DNA from: Polytrichum commune
Taxonomy: Eukaryota > Streptophyta > Polytrichopsida > Polytrichales > Polytrichaceae
DNA: 64,000 nucleotides
Assembly (NCBI GenBank): GCA_950295325.1
Contig: OX485804.1
Span: forward strand, 67,990,033-68,054,032
Reading direction: 5' to 3'
Below are positions 60,757 through 64,000 of the stretch, piece after piece. Position numbers and translations under genes: made by a program. Below the pieces are notes generated by a model, which did no database searches, was not told where the DNA came from, and saw only the letters and a program-made list of their open reading frames with translations. Positions within the stretch are counted from its first letter, which is position 1; each line of letters starts with the position of its first letter.

Positions 60757-61997
60757 TCAATCTTTTAAAGATTTTAGCAACCCTGCAACTGCCTCTGATA
60801 CTAGTCCCAGCTCTTTCCTTTGCGCCAAAATGCTCGGTGCCCCATCCTGAGCATCAAGTATATGAAGAGGACTCCCTTCAAAATCTGCCTCTTCAGTGAG
60901 AGAAGGTTGCACTTTATCTGAGTCGCATGTACCCAATTTTGGCATTGCACTTGGCTCCCATGGACCTAATTCTAATGCTGGAGCAGGTGTGGTGGAGTCA
61001 GGAGACAAGCATACCATAATCCTATAACCTTTGGATCCTGGAACAGGGGAACCATGGCAGCCAGCTGATATAAAGGCTTCCTGCAATTCCACAGGGCACG
61101 TTCAGAGTTACGTTCAGAGTTGACAACAATGAAATATACTGGAGTGATTTCACTACAAGCACTTCATAATGCAGGACAATGGAAACTAGAGAAAAATATG
61201 ATGCAGGTGTGTACTGAAAACCATTTCCTGGTTACTTCCAGTCAAGTGCTAATATAGAATTCAACCTGTTTTATCTGCAGAATATTGTAAGTTTCTGGTG
61301 TTAAACCATGTTTATCCACACCAAAATTCACAAGAGAATAGGTATGACTCCACCTCACAAGTGGCATAGAAATAAAAATCAATGCTCAGATGCAAAATTT
61401 TATGCTCTAGCCGAGTCTTAAGAGTTTGACAGATCCCAAATGAAGACTGATTCCAAAGACTGTCATGCAAAAAAAGTGAGCTGAAAAACTAGTCATAAGC
61501 AATGCTCTCTCCTGAAAATCAATTGAGGCAACTATCTTGCTATGGCCACTCACAAATACGTTCAGATCTGCAGATAGAAATGTACCTTTGATGGCAGCCA
61601 TGGGAATATTTCATCAAACTCTTCAGTGCTCTTCTTGAGGAGGCTTATCATTCTGTTCTACGAACTAAAGCCCTTGGCCAAGACAAAACGTGTCAACTCT
61701 CCGGTCACCATCTATAACAGCAGACTTTCCAGTCACTGAGCATTACAGAGCCAAACTCCTCTCACAGTTTATCCATTACAAGTAAAGCATGACACAAGAC
61801 TTAAGATGCAAAAAGAACGTGCCTGCAAGATGGCCACCAACAATCTGGCAAGAACTGCATCATTAACATCATTTGATGCAAGGAGAGGGATGTTCATTGC
61901 AGTATAAGCAAAGTCCTGCATGTTCCGATTCCAACTCCAGATTAGACACAACAATAAATGCATCTAGGCCATTTACAAGAGCTGCTGATTGAGAAAC
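60757..61997 (-). CDS. Unrecognised protein, C-terminal part (177 aa seen)
   Basis: Four exons join without phase errors: 61997-61953, 61915-61823, 61657-61586 and 61080-60757 (stop TGA at 60759-60757). They read VSQSAALVNGLDAFI, then DFAYTAMNIPLLASNDVNDA..., then NRMISLLKKSTEEFDEIFPW..., then a 107-residue part ending SEAVAGLLKSLKD. The first three are mostly helical in character. The last contains a Pro-rich linker (TTPAPALELGPWEP). I do not recognise the family. The donor after the second exon is GC (CAG|GCACGT). The 5' end was not found: upstream sequence beyond 62.1 kb is repetitive, so the gene may be truncated or have a long first intron. It is convergent with the kinesin-3-like gene. 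Confidence 0.6.
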
Positions 61998-62276
61998 CTG
62001 CCTCTATGTATGTACGTGGCTCAAGTGCAAAAACACACTAAAGTGCTCCACATCAACTACAAAATCTAAGAGCATGATAACATTTTTGGAGATTGACACA
62101 GCTTAAGCCAGTACTTTGTCCCTCTCCTTGTCAAGTACAGGCCGTGTCTTCGGACAATCGGCTACTAAATGATTTATCTGCTGATTTGCTTCAGCTTGTC
62201 ATGCCTTGATATCGCCACTGCTTGACGTGCTTGCGGGTTTAAGCCCACGTTAAATTGTGAGATGTAATGTCTTGTA

Positions 62277-62418
62277 CACTACACTAATCTCTCAAATTTG
62301 TAAAATAGTGTGGTGTTCTCTTATGGAGTATACCACATTAAATCAATCAAGATAACTAAACTAGTTACAAAAGTTGGAAATGGTGAATCCCACACTAAAC
62401 AGAAGAAAGGGTGTAGTG
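62277..62418. mobile_element. Short CACTA-like fragment or mini-MITE
   Basis: The stretch begins CACTACACTAATC and ends GGGTGTAGTG, with TAGTGTGG and CACACTA internally. It has the CACTACA/TGTAGTG termini but only short inverted repeats and no matching target duplication. It could be chance or a shrunken relative of the elements at 3756 and 41001. Confidence 0.35.
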
Positions 62419-62539
62419 CTTTAAGCTGCTCACCAAGACTGCTGCAGCCGATGCTTAACAACTAAATAAAGCGCCATGTTGTGTACGGGCCCCCTAACAC
62501 CGCAATTTGCTGCCATCCAACGCCTGTAATCCACATATC

Positions 62540-63310
62540 CTCAAACATCTTCACAAAAATCTATCACACCAAAACATGACTTTGCGGTTTTCCGCCCCTT
62601 CCAATTCCTATTTGCAGGGTATCTCATCTCTACACATCATCATCAAACGCAACATGTGACGCAAAACTCTCGGTGAAAAAAATGCTCTTGCTTCCTCTTC
62701 TTCTCTCTTCTCACCATCTTCACGAAAATCACTACCGCTTCCTCTTTTTCTCTCCAAATCAGCTTCACAAAGTTCGATCACATCGGAGCATTACTTTGCG
62801 GTTTTCATCCCCTTCCAAATCCTACTTACAAAATCTCTAATGTCCACGGATCATAATATCAAACGCAACATGTAACGCACAACTCTCGATAGAACATAAA
62901 CTACCGTTTCCTCTTCTTCTCTTCACATCATCTTCGCAAAAATCTATCACACTATCGTAGGGTGCCATCTGGTTCGACATAAAATAATTCTTTGCTTGAA
63001 GAAAATTGAAATGTATCATATGCACATTGGTCAAAACGTATTGAATCCTACGTGGAAATTCCCTTTCGGCACTCAAAGTGCTGAACCCCACATTATCTAC
63101 AGTACTTCGCGGTATTCAGCCCTTCCATTTCCTACTTACAATATCAAAAGCAACATATGAGGCAAAACTCTCAACAGAAAAAAAATTCACCTCTTCTTCT
63201 TCTCTTCACATCATCTTCGCAAGAATCTATTGCAGTGCCCTCCGACATTTGCGGTGTTTCGGCCTTCCAAATCCTAGTTGCAATCTCGCTCAGCTCCACG
63301 GATCACAACA
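62540..63310. repeat. Imperfect tandem repeat array (~140-300 bp spacing)
   Basis: A unit containing TTTGCGGTTTTC, CCCCTTCCAA, CAAACGCAACATGTGACGCA and CTTCCTCTTCTTCTC recurs about four times. TTGCGGT-like blocks lie near 62582, 62796, 63107 and 63249. Related CCACGGATCA blocks lie near 62836 and 63296. The array is CT-rich on the plus strand. ORFs crossing it (63078-63647) are not gene-like. Confidence 0.6.
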
Positions 63311-64000
63311 CCACTGGCCGAGTACTCGACCTCGATCAGAAGCAAAACCCACCAAAAAAAAACTACGAACTGAAGGCCAATGTGACCGAGCGATGCAACT
63401 CGCAACCTACCAATGTGATCCTGTGGCCCAAGCCATGTCGCAGCAATTCTTTTGGCGAAGGCGCCATCATGTGTGTCAAGCGCGGCGGTGTCGTGGAGAC
63501 GATGCTGTGACGACGCCACCATTGTTCCTGGCTATTGCTATGGCCAACACTTTGCAACTATCAATTGCAACTAATAAGTTTATCAATCCTTCTTTCTTTC
63601 AAGCATCTTCAACGTCTGAGTCGTCTTCTTCGTATTTTATAAGGTAGCTAATGTGGGTCAAATCATCAATTTCCAAATCTATGTTGGAGATACTTCTTTC
63701 ATAAGATGTTTCAGTTACGTTCTTATGCATATTTTGATTGTTGGGATTGAGTAAAAGAATTTATTTGTATATTATGCACCGTTGAGAAAATTGAACTTTG
63801 AGTGTTCAAATTGCAAACCGAATTTTAAGGATGTTTCAAATCATATGTTTCTTGTAACCTTTTTCTTTCCAACTTCTATCTAATAATGAATACGTACTAT
63901 CTCTACCACAAATGAAAATTCGGATGAAATTTCATGCTTAGATTATATTTATTTTCAATTTATCCTTATTACATGCAAAAAATCATAATGAATCCAAATA
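63311..64000. other. Window end, no gene recognised
   Basis: AT-rich sequence without recognisable features. Confidence 0.4.

Noticed and set aside
63078-63647. 189-codon ORF as a gene
   Set aside because: It runs through the tandem repeats, has biased low-complexity composition and no recognisable motif.
1-64000. CRISPR arrays, operons or bacterial-type features
   Set aside because: The genes have spliceosomal introns and plant-specific families, and no spaced short direct repeats of CRISPR type are present.

Overview
The window looks like nuclear DNA of a land plant, most likely a non-seed lineage such as a bryophyte or lycophyte, though this is not proven. The genes are interrupted by many short GT-AG introns. 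Two of them are cell-division genes of clearly plant type: a phragmoplast-orienting (POK-class) kinesin-12 and a DRP1 dynamin. The spacers hold plant-style MITEs and a short AAACCCTAA telomere-like tract. A third gene has a kinesin-3-like motor, a class generally reported missing from flowering plants, which favours a lineage that kept flagellated sperm.

Layout. Positions 1-11.2 kb are gene-free and rich in small transposons: PIF/Harbinger-like and CACTA-like MITEs, a foldback element, a roughly 0.5 kb TIR family in three copies, one of them split by a nested Harbinger MITE, and a SINE-like sequence. Positions 11.3-27.8 kb (+) carry a 35-exon kinesin-12 gene of 3,582 codons. Positions 29.8-35.0 kb (-) carry a 16-exon DRP1 gene of 609 codons, convergent with the kinesin. 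Every splice phase in both models closes exactly. Positions 36.9-48.7 kb are a second transposon-rich spacer: a decayed Copia fragment, a second CACTA MITE, Harbinger and foldback MITEs, a 674-bp pogo/Tc1-mariner-like deletion derivative, a tandem duplication and a long palindromic MITE. Positions 48.9-60.0 kb (+) carry the kinesin-3-like gene. Positions 60.8-62.0 kb (-) hold the 3' part of an unrecognised gene. The last 2 kb are repeats.

The outstanding feature is the third gene. An apparently intact kinesin-3-type motor is followed by about 69 in-frame tandem copies of a 14-residue unit with consensus near LKDCGAxDVGHQxT, forming roughly 970 residues. The array has an 11-unit higher-order period. 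Its regularly spaced Gln-centred motif resembles dynein light chain LC8 ligands, so a long multivalent scaffold is one testable idea. I know of no described kinesin with such a tail.

How the genes relate. Kinesin-12/POK proteins mark and guide the division plane, and DRP1 shapes cell-plate membrane, so the convergent pair at 12-35 kb both serve plant cytokinesis. Both have MSA-like (AACGG-core) sequences upstream, consistent with G2/M expression through MYB3R factors. The kinesin-3-like gene may serve another role, perhaps the sperm flagellar apparatus. That last point is speculation.
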